Assembly (NCBI GenBank): GCA_913778145.1
Contig: CAJYVI010000030.1
Coordinates: 1 to 58,402, forward strand
DNA length: 58,402 nt
Reading direction: 5' to 3'
DNA from: an uncultured Pseudocitrobacter sp.
GTDB lineage: Bacteria > Pseudomonadota > Gammaproteobacteria > Enterobacterales > Enterobacteriaceae
Part shown: positions 10,688 to 25,181 of the stretch, one piece after another
Numbering within the stretch: position 1 is the stretch's first letter
Layout: every line of letters starts with the position of its first letter
Notes under the pieces: generated by a model
Databases searched by the model: none
What the model was told of the DNA's origin: nothing
The model's input: only the letters and a program-made list of their open reading frames with translations
Program-made: the position numbers and the translations under genes

Positions 10688-11836
10688 TTGATTAAGTCAG
10701 CGCTATTGGTTCTGGAAGACGGAACCCAGTTTCACGGTCGGGCCATAGGGGCAACAGGTTCGGCGGTTGGGGAAGTCGTTTTCAATACTTCAATGACCGG
10801 TTATCAAGAAATCCTCACTGATCCTTCCTATTCCCGCCAAATCGTTACTCTTACTTATCCTCATATCGGCAATGTCGGCACCAATGCTGCTGACGAAGAG
10901 TCTTCCCAGGTTCATGCACAAGGTCTGGTTATCCGTGACCTGCCGCTGATTGCCAGCAACTACCGCAATACTGAAGACCTTTCTTCTTACCTTAAACGCC
11001 ATAACATCGTGGCGATTGCCGATATCGATACCCGTAAGCTGACGCGTCTGCTGCGCGAGAAGGGCGCACAGAACGGCTGCATCATCGCAGGGGATAACCT
11101 TGATGCGGCGCTGGCGCTGGAAAAAGCCCGCGCGTTCCCTGGCCTGAACGGGATGGACCTGGCGAAAGAAGTTACCACCCGCGAATCCTACAGCTGGACG
11201 CAGGGGAGCTGGACGCTGGCAGAAGAGCTGCCGGAAGCGAAAAAAGAAGAAGAGCTGCCATTTCACGTCGTTGCCTACGATTTTGGCGCGAAACGCAATA
11301 TTCTGCGTATGCTGGTTGACCGTGGCTGCCGCCTGACCATCGTTCCGGCGCAAACTTCTGCGGAAGATGTGCTGAAAATGAACCCGGACGGCGTGTTCCT
11401 CTCCAACGGCCCAGGCGACCCGGCACCGTGTGATTACGCGATTACCGCGATTCAGAAATTCCTCGAAACCGACATTCCGGTATTCGGCATCTGCCTCGGC
11501 CATCAGTTGCTGGCGCTGGCGAGCGGTGCGAAGACCATCAAGATGAAGTTCGGCCACCACGGCGGCAACCATCCGGTGAAAGATATCGATAAGAACGTGG
11601 TGATGATCACCGCGCAGAACCACGGTTTTGCGGTGGATGAAGCAACGCTGCCTGCGAATCTGCGCGTGACGCACAAATCTCTGTTCGACGGCACCCTGCA
11701 AGGGATTCACCGTACCGATAAGCCAGCGTTCAGTTTCCAGGGGCACCCTGAAGCGAGCCCTGGCCCGCACGATGCCGCACCGCTGTTCGACCACTTTATC
11801 GAGCTTATCGAGCAATACCGTCAGTCCGCGAAATAA
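10688..11836 (+). CDS. carA: Carbamoyl phosphate synthase small (glutaminase) subunit
   Basis: A 382-residue glutamine amidotransferase subunit that releases ammonia from glutamine and channels it to CarB for carbamoyl phosphate, the common precursor of arginine and pyrimidines. The class I amidotransferase domain (C-terminal half) shows SNGPGDP, the nucleophile motif [12 protein letters not shown] (Cys near residue 269) and the [10 protein letters not shown] catalytic histidine region. I start at TTG 10688, preceded by CTGGAGGG, because it gives exactly the 382 residues of E. coli CarA ([12 protein letters not shown]), which also uses UUG. carB follows after 18 bp. Confidence 0.97.
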   Translation: MIKSALLVLEDGTQFHGRAIGATGSAVGEVVFNTSMTGYQEILTDPSYSRQIVTLTYPHIGNVGTNAADEESSQVHAQGLVIRDLPLIASNYRNTEDLSSYLKRHNIVAIADIDTRKLTRLLREKGAQNGCIIAGDNLDAALALEKARAFPGLNGMDLAKEVTTRESYSWTQGSWTLAEELPEAKKEEELPFHVVAYDFGAKRNILRMLVDRGCRLTIVPAQTSAEDVLKMNPDGVFLSNGPGDPAPCDYAITAIQKFLETDIPVFGICLGHQLLALASGAKTIKMKFGHHGGNHPVKDIDKNVVMITAQNHGFAVDEATLPANLRVTHKSLFDGTLQGIHRTDKPAFSFQGHPEASPGPHDAAPLFDHFIELIEQYRQSAK

Positions 11837-11854
11837 TCAGGAGTTATAAGAGCC

Positions 11855-14800
11855 ATGCCAAAACGTACAGACATAAAAAGTATCCTGATTCTGGGTGCGG
11901 GCCCGATTGTTATCGGCCAGGCGTGTGAGTTTGACTACTCCGGCGCCCAGGCGTGTAAAGCGCTGCGTGAAGAGGGTTACCGCGTCATTCTGGTGAACTC
12001 CAACCCGGCAACCATCATGACCGACCCGGAAATGGCCGATGCGACCTACATCGAGCCGATTCACTGGGAAGTGGTGCGCAAGATTATTGAAAAAGAGCGC
12101 CCGGATGCAGTGCTGCCAACCATGGGCGGCCAGACGGCGCTGAACTGCGCGCTGGAACTGGAACGTCAGGGCGTGCTGGAAGAGTTCGGCGTGACCATGA
12201 TTGGCGCGACCGCCGACGCGATTGATAAAGCAGAAGATCGCCGTCGCTTCGACGTGGCTATGAAGAAAATTGGCCTCGATACCGCACGTTCCGGTATCGC
12301 ACACACCATGGAAGAAGCGCTGGCGGTTGCCGCTGACGTTGGCTTCCCGTGCATCATCCGTCCATCCTTTACCATGGGCGGCACCGGTGGCGGTATCGCC
12401 TATAACCGCGAGGAGTTCGAAGAAATCTGCGAACGCGGTCTGGATCTCTCCCCAACCAACGAGCTGCTGATAGATGAATCGCTGATCGGCTGGAAAGAGT
12501 ATGAGATGGAAGTGGTGCGTGATAAAAACGACAACTGCATCATCGTCTGCTCTATCGAAAACTTCGATGCGATGGGCATCCACACCGGTGACTCCATCAC
12601 CGTGGCGCCAGCCCAGACGCTGACCGACAAAGAATATCAAATCATGCGTAACGCCTCGATGGCGGTACTGCGTGAAATCGGCGTAGAAACCGGCGGTTCC
12701 AACGTCCAGTTCGCGGTGAACCCGAAAAATGGTCGCCTGATTGTTATCGAAATGAACCCGCGTGTATCGCGTTCTTCCGCGCTGGCGTCGAAAGCCACCG
12801 GCTTCCCGATTGCCAAAGTGGCGGCGAAACTGGCGGTGGGGTATACCCTCGACGAACTGATGAACGACATCACCGGTGGCCGTACTCCGGCTTCCTTCGA
12901 GCCGTCCATCGACTACGTGGTCACCAAAATCCCTCGCTTCAACTTCGAGAAATTCGCCGGTGCGAACGACCGTCTGACGACTCAGATGAAATCGGTTGGT
13001 GAAGTGATGGCGATTGGCCGCACGCAGCAGGAATCCCTGCAAAAAGCATTACGCGGACTGGAAGTGGGCGCGACTGGCTTCGACCCGAAAGTGAGCCTGG
13101 ATGACCCGGAAGCGCTGACCAAAATTCGTCGCGAGCTGAAAGACGCTGGCGCAGAGCGTATCTGGTACATCGCCGATGCGTTCCGTGCGGGCCTGTCCGT
13201 AGATGGCGTCTTCAACCTGACCAACATCGACCGCTGGTTCCTGGTACAAATTGAAGAGCTGGTGCGCCTGGAAGAAAAAGTGGCGGAAGTCGGTATCAAC
13301 GGCCTCGACGCAGATTTCCTGCGTACACTGAAGCGTAAAGGCTTTGCCGATGCGCGTCTGGCTAAACTGGCAGGCGTGCGTGAAGCGGAAATCCGCAAGC
13401 TGCGCGACCAGTACAATCTGCACCCGGTCTACAAACGTGTGGATACCTGCGCGGCAGAATTCGCGACCGACACCGCGTACATGTACTCCACCTATGAAGA
13501 TGAATGCGAATCCAACCCGTCCACCCGTGACAAAATCATGGTTCTCGGCGGCGGCCCGAACCGTATCGGTCAGGGTATCGAATTCGACTACTGCTGCGTA
13601 CACGCCTCGCTGGCACTGCGCGAAGACGGTTACGAGACCATCATGGTTAACTGTAACCCGGAAACCGTCTCCACCGACTACGACACTTCCGACCGTCTCT
13701 ACTTCGAGCCGGTGACGCTGGAAGACGTGCTGGAAATCGTGCGCATCGAGAAGCCGAAAGGCGTTATCGTCCAGTACGGCGGCCAGACCCCGCTGAAACT
13801 GGCGCGCGCGCTGGAAGCCGCTGGCGTACCGGTTATCGGTACCAGCCCTGATGCCATCGACCGTGCGGAAGACCGTGAACGCTTCCAGCATGCGGTTGAC
13901 CGCCTGAAACTGAAACAGCCGGCAAACGCCACCGTTACCGCTATCGAAATGGCGGTTGAGAAAGCAAAAGAGATTGGCTACCCGCTGGTGGTGCGTCCGT
14001 CCTACGTCCTTGGCGGGCGCGCGATGGAAATCGTTTACGACGAAGCTGACCTGAAACGCTACTTCCAGACCGCCGTCAGCGTTTCTAACGACGCGCCGGT
14101 ACTGCTCGACCGCTTCCTCGACGATGCGGTAGAAGTGGACGTGGACGCTATCTGCGACGGCGAAATGGTGCTGATTGGCGGCATCATGGAGCACATCGAG
14201 CAGGCGGGCGTACACTCCGGTGACTCCGCATGTTCGCTGCCAGCGTACACGCTGAGCCAGGAAATTCAGGATGTAATGCGCCAGCAGGTGCAGAAACTGG
14301 CCTTCGAATTGCAGGTGCGCGGTCTGATGAACGTGCAGTTTGCGGTGAAAGACAACGAAGTCTACCTGATTGAAGTTAACCCGCGTGCGGCGCGTACCGT
14401 CCCGTTCGTCTCTAAAGCCACCGGTGTTCCGCTGGCGAAAGTGGCGGCGCGCGTGATGGCAGGCAAAACGCTGGCCGAGCAGGGCGTAACCAAAGAGATC
14501 ATCCCGCCGTACTACTCGGTGAAAGAAGTGGTGCTGCCGTTCAACAAATTCCCGGGAGTTGACCCGCTGTTAGGGCCTGAAATGCGCTCTACCGGGGAAG
14601 TAATGGGCGTGGGCCGCTCGTTCGCAGAAGCCTTTGCGAAAGCGCAGCTGGGCAGTAACTCCACCATGAAGAAACAGGGCCGCGCGCTGCTCTCCGTGCG
14701 CGAAGGCGACAAAGAGCGCGTTGTCGACCTGGCGGCAAAACTGCTGAAACATGGCTTCGAGCTGGATGCGACGCACGGCACGGCGATTGTGCTGGGCGAA

Positions 14801-15076
14801 GCGGGTATCAACCCACGTCTGGTGAACAAGGTGCATGAAGGTCGTCCGCACATTCAGGACCGTATCAAGAATGGCGAATATACCTACATCATCAACACCA
14901 CCGCGGGTCGTCAGGCGATTGAAGACTCCAAGCTGATTCGCCGCAGCGCGTTGCAGTACAAGGTACATTACGACACCACCCTGAACGGCGGTTTCGCAAC
15001 GTCCATGGCACTGAATGCAGATGCAAAAGAGAAAGTGATTTCGGTGCAGGAAATGCACGCGCAGATTACGAAGTAA
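11855..15076 (+). CDS. carB: Carbamoyl phosphate synthase large subunit
   Basis: A 1073-residue synthetase, the E. coli length, made of two homologous halves. The N-terminal half (about 1-400) forms carboxyphosphate and the C-terminal half (about 553-935) phosphorylates carbamate; each has an ATP-grasp fold. Duplicated motifs are visible: [17 protein letters not shown] at the start and [15 protein letters not shown] near residue 563, and [14 protein letters not shown] against [13 protein letters not shown]. The final ~140 residues are the allosteric domain for UMP and ornithine. It is co-transcribed with carA. Confidence 0.98.
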   Translation: MPKRTDIKSILILGAGPIVIGQACEFDYSGAQACKALREEGYRVILVNSNPATIMTDPEMADATYIEPIHWEVVRKIIEKERPDAVLPTMGGQTALNCALELERQGVLEEFGVTMIGATADAIDKAEDRRRFDVAMKKIGLDTARSGIAHTMEEALAVAADVGFPCIIRPSFTMGGTGGGIAYNREEFEEICERGLDLSPTNELLIDESLIGWKEYEMEVVRDKNDNCIIVCSIENFDAMGIHTGDSITVAPAQTLTDKEYQIMRNASMAVLREIGVETGGSNVQFAVNPKNGRLIVIEMNPRVSRSSALASKATGFPIAKVAAKLAVGYTLDELMNDITGGRTPASFEPSIDYVVTKIPRFNFEKFAGANDRLTTQMKSVGEVMAIGRTQQESLQKALRGLEVGATGFDPKVSLDDPEALTKIRRELKDAGAERIWYIADAFRAGLSVDGVFNLTNIDRWFLVQIEELVRLEEKVAEVGINGLDADFLRTLKRKGFADARLAKLAGVREAEIRKLRDQYNLHPVYKRVDTCAAEFATDTAYMYSTYEDECESNPSTRDKIMVLGGGPNRIGQGIEFDYCCVHASLALREDGYETIMVNCNPETVSTDYDTSDRLYFEPVTLEDVLEIVRIEKPKGVIVQYGGQTPLKLARALEAAGVPVIGTSPDAIDRAEDRERFQHAVDRLKLKQPANATVTAIEMAVEKAKEIGYPLVVRPSYVLGGRAMEIVYDEADLKRYFQTAVSVSNDAPVLLDRFLDDAVEVDVDAICDGEMVLIGGIMEHIEQAGVHSGDSACSLPAYTLSQEIQDVMRQQVQKLAFELQVRGLMNVQFAVKDNEVYLIEVNPRAARTVPFVSKATGVPLAKVAARVMAGKTLAEQGVTKEIIPPYYSVKEVVLPFNKFPGVDPLLGPEMRSTGEVMGVGRSFAEAFAKAQLGSNSTMKKQGRALLSVREGDKERVVDLAAKLLKHGFELDATHGTAIVLGEAGINPRLVNKVHEGRPHIQDRIKNGEYTYIINTTAGRQAIEDSKLIRRSALQYKVHYDTTLNGGFATSMALNADAKEKVISVQEMHAQITK

Positions 15077-15096
15077 TAGCATCTCGCGAGTCTGAT

Positions 15097-15129
15097 AAAA
15101 ACGGTTCCTGAACAGGAACCGTTTTTTTA
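15097..15129 (+). terminator. carAB terminator
   Basis: AAAACGGTTCCTG-aa-CAGGAACCGTTTTTTTAT: a long stem and T tract directly after carB. Confidence 0.92.
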
Positions 15130-15298
15130 TGCGCTCAGATCATTCCTGGAGCCTTAATCCCTTTTCATTGAGACAACCACGATTTAGATCACAACTCCCG
15201 ACATTTAAGTCGCATACCATTTCATATAACCTTAGTTTTAATATGGCTTAATGTCAGCAGGCCATTGCAGATTTTTAATTCGTATAAATGGTGTGAAT

Positions 15299-15694
15299 AT
15301 GAGTGAACAATGTGTTGGTAAGCCACTCTACTTGTTAATTGCCGAATGGATCATGGCAGAAGATCGTTGGGTAACCGCAAGAGAGATCTCCATTCATTTC
15401 GATATTGAACACAGCAAAGCGATTAATACACTTTCCTATATTCTCTCTGAGGTGGGAGAAATTAGCTGTGAGGTCAAGATGATCCCCAATAAGCTGGAAG
15501 GGCGGGGATGCCAGTGTCAGCGGCTGGTAAAAGTGGTGGCGATTGATCCTCAGCTGTATGAGCGGGTCAATCATCATGTGCGGGAAAAAATGGCTGGCGT
15601 GAGGAAAGCGCCGCATCTTTCTGCGGTACCGCCAGCCGGGCTTAATCGTGAGCAAAAATGGCAAATGATGTTGTCTAAGAGTATGCGTCGATAA
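15299..15694 (+). CDS. caiF: Carnitine operon transcriptional activator CaiF
   Basis: A 131-residue regulator of the same length as E. coli CaiF, which binds carnitine and activates the divergent caiTABCDE and fixABCX operons during anaerobic growth. Residues 3-60 form the helix-turn-helix region (KPLYLLIAEW..., EISIHFDIEHSKAINTLSYI). A conserved GRGCQCQRLVKVV follows, with two cysteines. I choose the ATG at 15299 (MSEQCVGKPLY), not the longer frame from 15251, because it reproduces the family N-terminus and length. It ends convergent with caiE. In E. coli caiF itself depends on CRP and FNR. Confidence 0.95.
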   Translation: MSEQCVGKPLYLLIAEWIMAEDRWVTAREISIHFDIEHSKAINTLSYILSEVGEISCEVKMIPNKLEGRGCQCQRLVKVVAIDPQLYERVNHHVREKMAGVRKAPHLSAVPPAGLNREQKWQMMLSKSMRR

Positions 15695-15703
15695 GACCGC
15701 ATC

Positions 15704-15728
15704 GCCGGATGGTTTCGCGCCATCCGGC
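15704..15728. repeat. REP element between caiF and caiE
   Basis: GCCGGATGgtttcgcgCCATCCGGC: a single REP hairpin in the 38-bp gap between convergent genes, acting as a plausible shared 3' stabiliser. Confidence 0.88.
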
Positions 15729-15732
15729 AACA

Positions 15733-16323
15733 TCAGCGTTTCGGTTGTACCTCCGTCGTGCCCTTCAGGCGCGGTCGATTTTCTTCCTTCTCCGTTAACG
15801 GTTCGGTTAAACGTAATCCTCTTTTGCAGCGTACCGCCAGGTCCTGATATTCCTGGGTGTTGAGACGTTTCCAGCGCATCTCTTCGTCGGTCACCTCTCG
15901 CAGGAAGCGGGCCGGTGAACCTACCAGCATCTGCCGGGGCGCGCCGATAAAACCGGCTTTCACAAAGCTCATTGCCGCGACAATACTTTCGTCGCCAATC
16001 ACTGCGCCGTCCATGATGACGCTGTTCATCCCAACTAAGGCGTCGCGGCCAATTACGCAGCCGTGAAGGATTGCGCCGTGGCCGATATGGCTATTCTCCC
16101 GCACGATGGTATCGGTGTCGCAGTAGCCGTGCATGATGCAGCCATCCTGGAGGTTTGATCCGGCCTCAAGAATTAACCGCCCGTAATCGCCGCGCAGCGA
16201 GGCGTGCGGGCCGACGTAGACGCCCGCGCCGATAATGACATCGCCAATCAACACCGCGCTGGGGTGGACGTAAGCCTGCGGGTGAACGACGGGGATCAGG
16301 CCTTCAAAGGCGTATATGCTCAT
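15733..16323 (-). CDS. caiE: Carnitine operon protein CaiE (hexapeptide-repeat)
   Basis: A 196-residue left-handed beta-helix protein of the gamma-carbonic-anhydrase/hexapeptide transferase type, the same length as E. coli CaiE. Imperfect [LIV]-G-X4 repeats run from about residue 18 to 130 (for example [35 protein letters not shown]). Histidines that could bind metal appear in [15 protein letters not shown]. In E. coli it stimulates CaiB and CaiD activity, possibly through cofactor supply; the exact reaction is unsettled. Last gene of the cai operon. Confidence 0.94.
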   Translation of the reverse strand: MSIYAFEGLIPVVHPQAYVHPSAVLIGDVIIGAGVYVGPHASLRGDYGRLILEAGSNLQDGCIMHGYCDTDTIVRENSHIGHGAILHGCVIGRDALVGMNSVIMDGAVIGDESIVAAMSFVKAGFIGAPRQMLVGSPARFLREVTDEEMRWKRLNTQEYQDLAVRCKRGLRLTEPLTEKEENRPRLKGTTEVQPKR

Positions 16324-16345
16324 GTTGACTCCTGTGCCGTGGGTT

Positions 16346-16380
16346 GCCGGATGACGGTGTAAACGCCTTATCCGGCCTAC
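16346..16380. repeat. REP-like unit between caiE and caiD
   Basis: GCCGGATGacggtgtaaacgcCTTATCCGGC: a single, slightly degenerate REP unit in the caiD-caiE intercistronic gap, followed by CTACGGG. Confidence 0.75.
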
Positions 16381-16395
16381 GGGTACATTGCCGAA

Positions 16396-17181
16396 TTAAC
16401 GCCCCTTCCACACCGGTTCGCGTTTTTCGGCAAACGCTAATGGGCCCTCAATGGCGTCTTCGGAATGCAACACCGCCGGGTAGTGTTTTAACGCACCGCT
16501 GCGCATGAAACGGTATCCCTCTTCGACGGTCATTTCGCTGGTGGTGCGGTAGATTTCTTTCAACGCCGCCAGCGCCAGCGGGGCGCTTTGCACCAACTGC
16601 TGAGCCAGTTCGCGGGCTTTCGCCATCAGTTCCGGCTGCGATACCACGCGGTTTACGATGCCCCAACGCTGCGCTTCTTCCGCCGTCATGCGACGGCCGG
16701 TCATGACCATTTCGTTGAGGATCGCCGGAGGCAGATATTTCGGCAGACGCAGCACGCCGCCGCTGTCCGGAACGATACCGAGTTTGGCTTCCGGCAGGGC
16801 AAAGCTGGCGTTATCCGCACACAGAATAAAATCGGCGGCCAGCGCCAGCTCGAAGCCGCCGCCAAAGGCGTAGCCGTTCACGGCAGCAATGACTGGTTTA
16901 TCGAGGTCGAAAATTTCCGTTAACCCGGCGAACCCGCCTGGGCCGAAGTCGGCATCTGGCGCTTCACCTTCGGCGGCGGCTTTCAGGTCCCAACCCGCAG
17001 AGAAAAACTTCTCGCCCGCGCCGGTAATAATGGCGACGCGCAGTTCCGGGTCATCGCGGAAATTGAGAAAAACTTCGCCCATCTCGAAACTGGTTTTCGC
17101 ATCGATGGCATTGGCTTTCGGGCGGTCGAGGGTTATTTCCAGAATCGCACCGTTACGGGTCAGATGTAATGAATCACTCAT
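16396..17181 (-). CDS. caiD: Crotonobetainyl-CoA hydratase (carnitinyl-CoA dehydratase)
   Basis: A 261-residue crotonase-fold enzyme that interconverts L-carnitinyl-CoA and crotonobetainyl-CoA. The oxyanion-hole segments are visible: [15 protein letters not shown] near residues 59-73 and [17 protein letters not shown] near 102-118. The catalytic glutamates are expected in GGGFE (E111) and LPEAKLG (E131). Length equals the E. coli enzyme (261). It is in the leftward caiTABCDE operon, 104 bp downstream of caiC. Confidence 0.96.
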   Translation of the reverse strand: MSDSLHLTRNGAILEITLDRPKANAIDAKTSFEMGEVFLNFRDDPELRVAIITGAGEKFFSAGWDLKAAAEGEAPDADFGPGGFAGLTEIFDLDKPVIAAVNGYAFGGGFELALAADFILCADNASFALPEAKLGIVPDSGGVLRLPKYLPPAILNEMVMTGRRMTAEEAQRWGIVNRVVSQPELMAKARELAQQLVQSAPLALAALKEIYRTTSEMTVEEGYRFMRSGALKHYPAVLHSEDAIEGPLAFAEKREPVWKGR

Positions 17182-17285
17182 GTTCCACTCCTTTTCCTGT
17201 TTTTGCAGGCAATAACGGCCCTTACAAAAACAGGTGCGTTTTTGTTTTCAGAGAATATTCAGCGGCATGACTGCCGCTATGGTTG

Positions 17286-18827
17286 TTATCTCAGGTTCTT
17301 CTTAATTATTTTCCCTGAGCAGTTGCGGGGCAGGTCAGTTCTTATCTCCATATAAGAGGGCACTTTGAATTTCGCCATATGCGTTTCGCAGAACTGAAAA
17401 AACTCTTCCTGACTTAACGTTTCGCCTTCATTGAGTACCACGAACGCTTTTATGGCTTCATCGCGAATATCGTCTTTAATACCTATCACCACGATGTCCT
17501 GAATTTTAGGATGCGCGGCGATAATATTTTCCAGCTCGACGCAGGAGACGTTTTCACCCCCGCGTTTAATCATGTTGCAGCGGCGGTCAATAAAATAGAA
17601 AAAGCCCTCGTCGTCGCAGTAACCTGAATCGCCCGTGTGCAGCCAGCCATCCGCCTGTAATGCGCTGGCGGTGGCGTCCGGGCGCAGATAGTACTCTTTG
17701 AAGAGCGTTTTTCCCGGCTCGCCTTTAATGCAAATTTCACCGATTTCACCCGCCGGAAGCGGCTGGTTCTGGTCATCGCGAATTTCCGCCTGGTAGCAAA
17801 AACCGGGGCGACCAATCGACGGCCAGCGTCGTTTGTCACCGGGGCGGTCGCCAATAATGCCAACGATGGTTTCGGTCATGCCATATGAGGTGAGCAGCCT
17901 TACACCAAAGCGCTCGATAAACGCGTCTTTCTCCTCGACTGAAAGATTCAGGTAATACATCACTTCGCGCAGGTGATGCTGATTGTCCGTCGGCGATGGC
18001 GGTTGGACCATCAGCGTACGGATCATCATCGGAATACACTCGGTGACCGTGGCGCCGTAATGACGAACCTGCCCCCAGAAGGCGCGGGCGCTGTACTTTT
18101 CAATGAGCACAAACGTCGCCCCGGCGGAGAATGCCGCCATCGCCGCGGTACACTGGCAGTCGATATGAAATGCGGGCATCACCGTCAGATAAACATCATC
18201 AGCGCGCAGCGCGCACTGCCAGGCGGAGTAATAGCCCGCGAAACGCAGGTTGTAGTGAGTGATTACCACGCCTTTCGGGCGTGAGGTGGTGCCCGAGGTA
18301 AACAGAATTTCGGCGGTATCTTCCGGGCTTAACGGCGGCTCATAGCGCAGCGTATCCGGCTGCTCTGCTTTAAGACGTTGAAAATCAAACTCTTCGTCTT
18401 CGCCATCTATCAGGCAGATCGTTTCCAGTCGGGTGGAATGCGCCGCGCGAATCTGCTGATACATCGGATAAAAGCGTGCGGATGTCACCAGCAGGCGCGC
18501 CTGGCAGTGGTGCAAGATCCAGGTGCTCTCTTCCTGTAACAGCCGTGCGTTAATCGGCACCATGATCGCGCCAATTTTGGCCAGCCCAAACCAGCAGAAA
18601 ATAAACTCCGGGCAGTTATCGAGATGCAGCGCAACCTTGTCGCCTTTACGTACGCCCAGCGCGTGAAACAGGTTTGCCGTGCGCGTGATTTCCGCATTGA
18701 GCGAGGCGTAGCTAAATTGCTGTACCTCGCCCGTGCAGGACTCCACAATCAACGCCGTTTTTTCACCGTAAACCTCCGCCAGACCGTCCCACATCTGACG
18801 CAAGTGTTGCCCGCCAACCATATCCAT
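17286..18827 (-). CDS. caiC: Crotonobetaine/carnitine-CoA ligase
   Basis: A 513-residue ANL-superfamily acyl-CoA ligase that activates carnitine, crotonobetaine or gamma-butyrobetaine with ATP and CoA. The AMP-binding P-loop [15 protein letters not shown] lies near residues 172-186. Further motifs are [10 protein letters not shown] (A5), [10 protein letters not shown] (A7) and the C-terminal catalytic lysine in [12 protein letters not shown] start at the ATG (18827) giving [13 protein letters not shown], matching E. coli [13 protein letters not shown] (517 residues). A GTG five codons upstream is possible but lacks family support. Confidence 0.94.
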   Translation of the reverse strand: MDMVGGQHLRQMWDGLAEVYGEKTALIVESCTGEVQQFSYASLNAEITRTANLFHALGVRKGDKVALHLDNCPEFIFCWFGLAKIGAIMVPINARLLQEESTWILHHCQARLLVTSARFYPMYQQIRAAHSTRLETICLIDGEDEEFDFQRLKAEQPDTLRYEPPLSPEDTAEILFTSGTTSRPKGVVITHYNLRFAGYYSAWQCALRADDVYLTVMPAFHIDCQCTAAMAAFSAGATFVLIEKYSARAFWGQVRHYGATVTECIPMMIRTLMVQPPSPTDNQHHLREVMYYLNLSVEEKDAFIERFGVRLLTSYGMTETIVGIIGDRPGDKRRWPSIGRPGFCYQAEIRDDQNQPLPAGEIGEICIKGEPGKTLFKEYYLRPDATASALQADGWLHTGDSGYCDDEGFFYFIDRRCNMIKRGGENVSCVELENIIAAHPKIQDIVVIGIKDDIRDEAIKAFVVLNEGETLSQEEFFQFCETHMAKFKVPSYMEIRTDLPRNCSGKIIKKNLR

Positions 18828-18887
18828 TGCGCATTCACCCACAAAATAGTCCTGGTGGTTAGCCGGTGGCCCGGCTAACGCATCCTG

Positions 18888-20204
<1,317 letters not shown>

Positions 20205-20233
20205 CTCGAAACCGCACCGGGCATGTTGCCTGG

Positions 20234-21376
20234 TTAACGATATTGTTTCAGCACGGCACGGCCCAGCGTCAGGATCTGCATTTCATCAGAGCCGCCGGAG
20301 ACGCGGTCTACGCGCAGGTCACGCCAGAAACGGGTGATACGGTGGTTGCCCGCAATCCCCACGCCGCCGAGTACCTGCATCGCGGTATCTACCACTTCAA
20401 AAGCGGCATTTGCGCAGAAATATTTACACATCGCCGCATCGCCGGAGGTAATCGTGCCGTTATCTGCTTTCCAGGCTGCTTCTAACAGCATGTTTTTCAT
20501 GGAATTAAGTTTGATTGCCATATGGGCAAATTTTTCCTGAATCAGCTGGAAGCGACCAATGGTTTCGCCAAACTGTACGCGCTGGTTGGCGTAGCGAGCG
20601 GCGTCTTCGAAGGCGCACATCGCGGTACCGTAGTTGGTCAGCGCCACCAGGAAGCGTTCGTGGTCAAACTCTTCTTTCACGCGGTTGAAGCCGTTGCCTT
20701 CGCGGCCAAACATGTCTTTCTCTTCCAGCTCAACGTCGTCGAAGGTCAGCTCGCAGCAGCTGTCCATGCGCAGGCCGAGTTTTTCCAGCTTGTTGATCTT
20801 GATGCCCGGTTTGCTCATATCGACACACCATTCGGTGTAAATCGCTTTGTCAGGGGATGCGCCATCGCGCGCCATCACCACCACGTACGGGGTGTAAGCG
20901 CTACTGGTGATGAAGCATTTGCTGCCGTTGAGATAGACTTTGCCGTTTTTGCGGGTGTAGGTGGTTTTCAGGCTGCCGACGTCAGAGCCTGCGCCCGGTT
21001 CGGTGATCGCCGAGTTCCACATCTGTTTGCCCGTGCCCTGGAAGGCCATGATCTTGTCGATCTGTTCCTGAGTACCTTCACGCAGGAAGGTGTTGAATCC
21101 ACCCGGCAATTGATAAAGCACGTAGGTCGGCGCGCCGAGGCGGCCCAGTTCCATCCATACCGCCGCCACGGTGACGAACCCGGCGTTCAGTCCGCCGTGT
21201 TCTTCCGGCAGCAGCAGGCTGTCGATGCCCATATCAGCCAGGGCTTTCACAAAACGTTCCGGATAGACGCTGTCGCGATCGCACTCGGCAAAATAGGCTT
21301 CCCAGTTTTCACTGGCCATCAGTTCACGAATACCGGCGACAAACAGTTCCTGCTCATCATTCAAATTGAAATCCAT
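20234..21376 (-). CDS. caiA: Crotonobetainyl-CoA reductase (acyl-CoA dehydrogenase)
   Basis: A 380-residue FAD-dependent acyl-CoA dehydrogenase fold enzyme, the E. coli length. It reduces crotonobetainyl-CoA to gamma-butyrobetainyl-CoA, the electron-accepting step of anaerobic carnitine respiration. Visible family motifs are [17 protein letters not shown] near residues 130-146, [11 protein letters not shown] and the C-terminal [23 protein letters not shown]. Electrons are thought to come through FixABCX, encoded divergently. Confidence 0.97.
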   Translation of the reverse strand: MDFNLNDEQELFVAGIRELMASENWEAYFAECDRDSVYPERFVKALADMGIDSLLLPEEHGGLNAGFVTVAAVWMELGRLGAPTYVLYQLPGGFNTFLREGTQEQIDKIMAFQGTGKQMWNSAITEPGAGSDVGSLKTTYTRKNGKVYLNGSKCFITSSAYTPYVVVMARDGASPDKAIYTEWCVDMSKPGIKINKLEKLGLRMDSCCELTFDDVELEEKDMFGREGNGFNRVKEEFDHERFLVALTNYGTAMCAFEDAARYANQRVQFGETIGRFQLIQEKFAHMAIKLNSMKNMLLEAAWKADNGTITSGDAAMCKYFCANAAFEVVDTAMQVLGGVGIAGNHRITRFWRDLRVDRVSGGSDEMQILTLGRAVLKQYR

Positions 21377-21406
21377 CTTCTAACCTCTTAATCGTGTTGG
21401 GTTTAA

Positions 21407-22924
<1,518 letters not shown>

Positions 22925-23070
22925 TCAATTCCACTGTGAAGACTAAAGTTATTTAGCGTTCCCGGTTGTTCCATTTTTTGTCTATTATTGTTAATAAGTT
23001 ATTAATAAATATTTAACCTCAAAGTGGCGTTAGAAAGTAATTCATAATGGGTATTCGAATTCGTGCATTC

Positions 23071-23086
23071 TGTGATATGTATCACG
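23071..23086. promoter_or_regulatory. CRP site in the cai-fix region
   Basis: TGTGATATGTATCACG fits TGTGA-N6-TCACA with one mismatch. In E. coli, CRP-cAMP is required for cai and fix transcription. Confidence 0.75.
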
Positions 23087-23181
23087 CTTTTTTGTGTGCG
23101 TTAATTTGACGATGTATTTATAGATATCTGTTTATTTTCATTATGTTATGTGTGTTTTTGTGGCGATTTTAGTGCGCTATC

Positions 23182-23216
23182 TTTCAATATTGGTGATCCG
23201 TTAAACAATATTGAAA
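23182..23216. promoter_or_regulatory. CaiF-type operator 1
   Basis: TTTCAATATTG (23182-23192) and its exact inverse CAATATTGAAA (23206-23216) are separated by 13 bp. Two 11-bp inverted half-sites with a 13-bp spacer is the arrangement I recall for E. coli CaiF binding sites. The half-sites are perfect complements. Confidence 0.7.
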
Positions 23217-23238
23217 TTTTTATCAACAGATGCTTACT

Positions 23239-23273
23239 GTTCAATATTGTTGAAGTAGATAACATTATTGAAA
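23239..23273. promoter_or_regulatory. CaiF-type operator 2
   Basis: GTTCAATATTG (23239-23249) and CATTATTGAAA (23263-23273) form a second, slightly imperfect pair again with exactly 13 bp between. It lies 57 bp from operator 1. Confidence 0.6.
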
Positions 23274-23403
23274 GTTGTATTTTTCAGCGTGTGACATTTT
23301 CAATATTGGTGATTATTGTTTTATTTCCGAATTAAAGTGCGTGATATCTATATTTACCACCGCCGATATGGACGATGATCCCTTCATGATTTCTGGAGAT
23401 GCA

Positions 23404-24177
23404 ATGAAGATAATTACTTGCTACAAGTGCGTGCCTGATGAACAGGATATTGCGATCAATAACGCTGATGGTTCATTAGATTTCAGCAAAGCGGATGCGA
23501 AGATCAGCCAGTACGATCTCAACGCCATCGAAGCCGCTTGCCAGTTAAAACAACAGGCTGCGGACGCTCAGGTGATAGCCCTGAGCGTGGGCGGCAAAGC
23601 GTTAACCAACGTTAAAGGGCGCAAAGATGTGCTCTCTCGCGGGCCGGATGAACTGGTTGTGGTGATTGACGATCAATTCGAATACGCGCTGCCGCAGCAC
23701 ACCGCCGCCGCGCTGGCCGCTGCGGCACAGAAGACGGGCTTTGATTTGATTCTGTGCGGCGATGGATCGTCTGACCTTTACGCGCAACAGGTGAGCCTGC
23801 TGGTGGGTGAAACGCTGGGCATCCCGGTGGTTAACGGTGTCAGCAAGATCCTTTCGCTTACCGACAGCACGCTCACCGTGGAACGCGAGCTGGAAGATGA
23901 AACCGAAACGCTGGCTATCCCGCTGCCGGCGGTTGTGGCCGTATCAACCGATATCAATACCCCACAGATTCCTTCGATGAAAGCCATTCTGGGCGCGGCG
24001 AAAAAGCCGGTTCAGGTCTGGTCGACGGCGGATATTGGCTTCACCGCGCAGGAAAGCACCTCTTCGCAGCAGGTTGCCGCACCGAAACAGCGTGAGCGCC
24101 AACGCATCATCATTGAAGGCGATGGCGAAGAACAGATCGCCAAATTTGTCGATCATCTGCGCAAAATCATTAACTAA
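23404..24177 (+). CDS. fixA: Electron transfer flavoprotein beta-type subunit FixA
   Basis: A 257-residue ETF beta-family protein (E. coli 256). With FixB it forms a flavoprotein that, with FixC and FixX, is thought to bifurcate or deliver electrons to CaiA in carnitine reduction. The N-terminus [14 protein letters not shown] is the family signature, followed by [18 protein letters not shown] and the ETF beta motif [29 protein letters not shown] near residues 180-208. I start at the ATG at 23404 behind TCTGGAGA; the frame open from 23275 would reach into the operators. Confidence 0.95.
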   Translation: MKIITCYKCVPDEQDIAINNADGSLDFSKADAKISQYDLNAIEAACQLKQQAADAQVIALSVGGKALTNVKGRKDVLSRGPDELVVVIDDQFEYALPQHTAAALAAAAQKTGFDLILCGDGSSDLYAQQVSLLVGETLGIPVVNGVSKILSLTDSTLTVERELEDETETLAIPLPAVVAVSTDINTPQIPSMKAILGAAKKPVQVWSTADIGFTAQESTSSQQVAAPKQRERQRIIIEGDGEEQIAKFVDHLRKIIN

Positions 24178-24188
24178 TAGGGGATGTT

Positions 24189-25130
24189 ATGAGCAAGTTT
24201 TCCAGTGTCTGGGTATTCAGCGATACCCCTTCTCGCCTGCCGGAACTGATGAGTGGTGCACAGGTATTAGGCGAAAAAATCCATACCTTCACCCTTAGCG
24301 ACGCAGATAGCGCGCTGGCGTTTCAGTTGGGGGCGAATCAGGTATGGCAACTGTGCGGCAAGCCGGACGATCGCATGATGGAAGATTATGCGGGCGTAAT
24401 GGCCGATTCCATTCGCCAGCAGGGGGCGAATGGCCTCGTGCTGCTGCCAAACAGCCGTCGTGGCAAGTTGCTGGCGGCGAAACTCGGTTTCCGTTTGTCG
24501 GCGGCGGTGTCCAACGATGCCAGCGCGGTGGTGGCGCAAGAGGGCGGCGTTGCGGTGAAACACATGGTGTATGGCGGCCTGGCAATTGGCGAAGAGACGA
24601 TCCGCTCGCCGTTCGCGGTAATGACGCTCAGCAGCGGAACCTTTGATACCGCGCAGCCGAATGCATCGCTCAGCGGCGAGGCGCAGAAAGTCGAGTGGCA
24701 AGCCCCTGCGGTGGCGATCGCCCGCACGGCGACGCAGCCGCGCCAGAGCAGCAACGTCGACCTGGATAAAGCGCGTCTGGTGGTCAGCGTCGGTCGCGGT
24801 ATTGGCAGCAAAGAGAATATCCCGCTCGCTGAGGCGCTGTGTCAGGCGATTGGCGCTGAACTGGCCTGTTCGCGTCCGGTCGCAGAAAACGAAAAATGGA
24901 TGGAGCATGAGCGCTATGTCGGCATCTCTAACCTGATGCTGAAACCGGAGCTTTATCTGGCGGTCGGAATTTCCGGGCAGATCCAGCATATGGTCGGCGC
25001 GAACGGCGCGCAGACGATCTGTGCGATCAACAAAGATAAAAACGCGCCGATCTTCCAGTATGCCGATTACGGCATCGTGGGCGATCTGATCAAGATCCTG
25101 CCTGAGCTGACCCGTGCGTTAGCCCGCTAG
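24189..25130 (+). CDS. fixB: Electron transfer flavoprotein alpha-type subunit FixB
   Basis: A 313-residue ETF alpha-family protein, the same length as E. coli FixB. The C-terminal FAD-binding domain is clear: [21 protein letters not shown] near residues 197-217, [30 protein letters not shown] and [21 protein letters not shown]. It pairs with FixA, whose stop lies 11 bp upstream. Cytoplasmic. Confidence 0.97.
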   Translation: MSKFSSVWVFSDTPSRLPELMSGAQVLGEKIHTFTLSDADSALAFQLGANQVWQLCGKPDDRMMEDYAGVMADSIRQQGANGLVLLPNSRRGKLLAAKLGFRLSAAVSNDASAVVAQEGGVAVKHMVYGGLAIGEETIRSPFAVMTLSSGTFDTAQPNASLSGEAQKVEWQAPAVAIARTATQPRQSSNVDLDKARLVVSVGRGIGSKENIPLAEALCQAIGAELACSRPVAENEKWMEHERYVGISNLMLKPELYLAVGISGQIQHMVGANGAQTICAINKDKNAPIFQYADYGIVGDLIKILPELTRALAR

Positions 25131-25181
25131 CGCCCCTGTGCAGGGCGTTTCGCGCCCTGTCTTCTGACTTCTGGAGTGGTT

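Noticed and set aside
23150..23335. Small plus-strand frame in the cai-fix control region
   Set aside because: It coincides with the CaiF-type repeats and has no ribosome-binding site; the region is better explained as regulatory.
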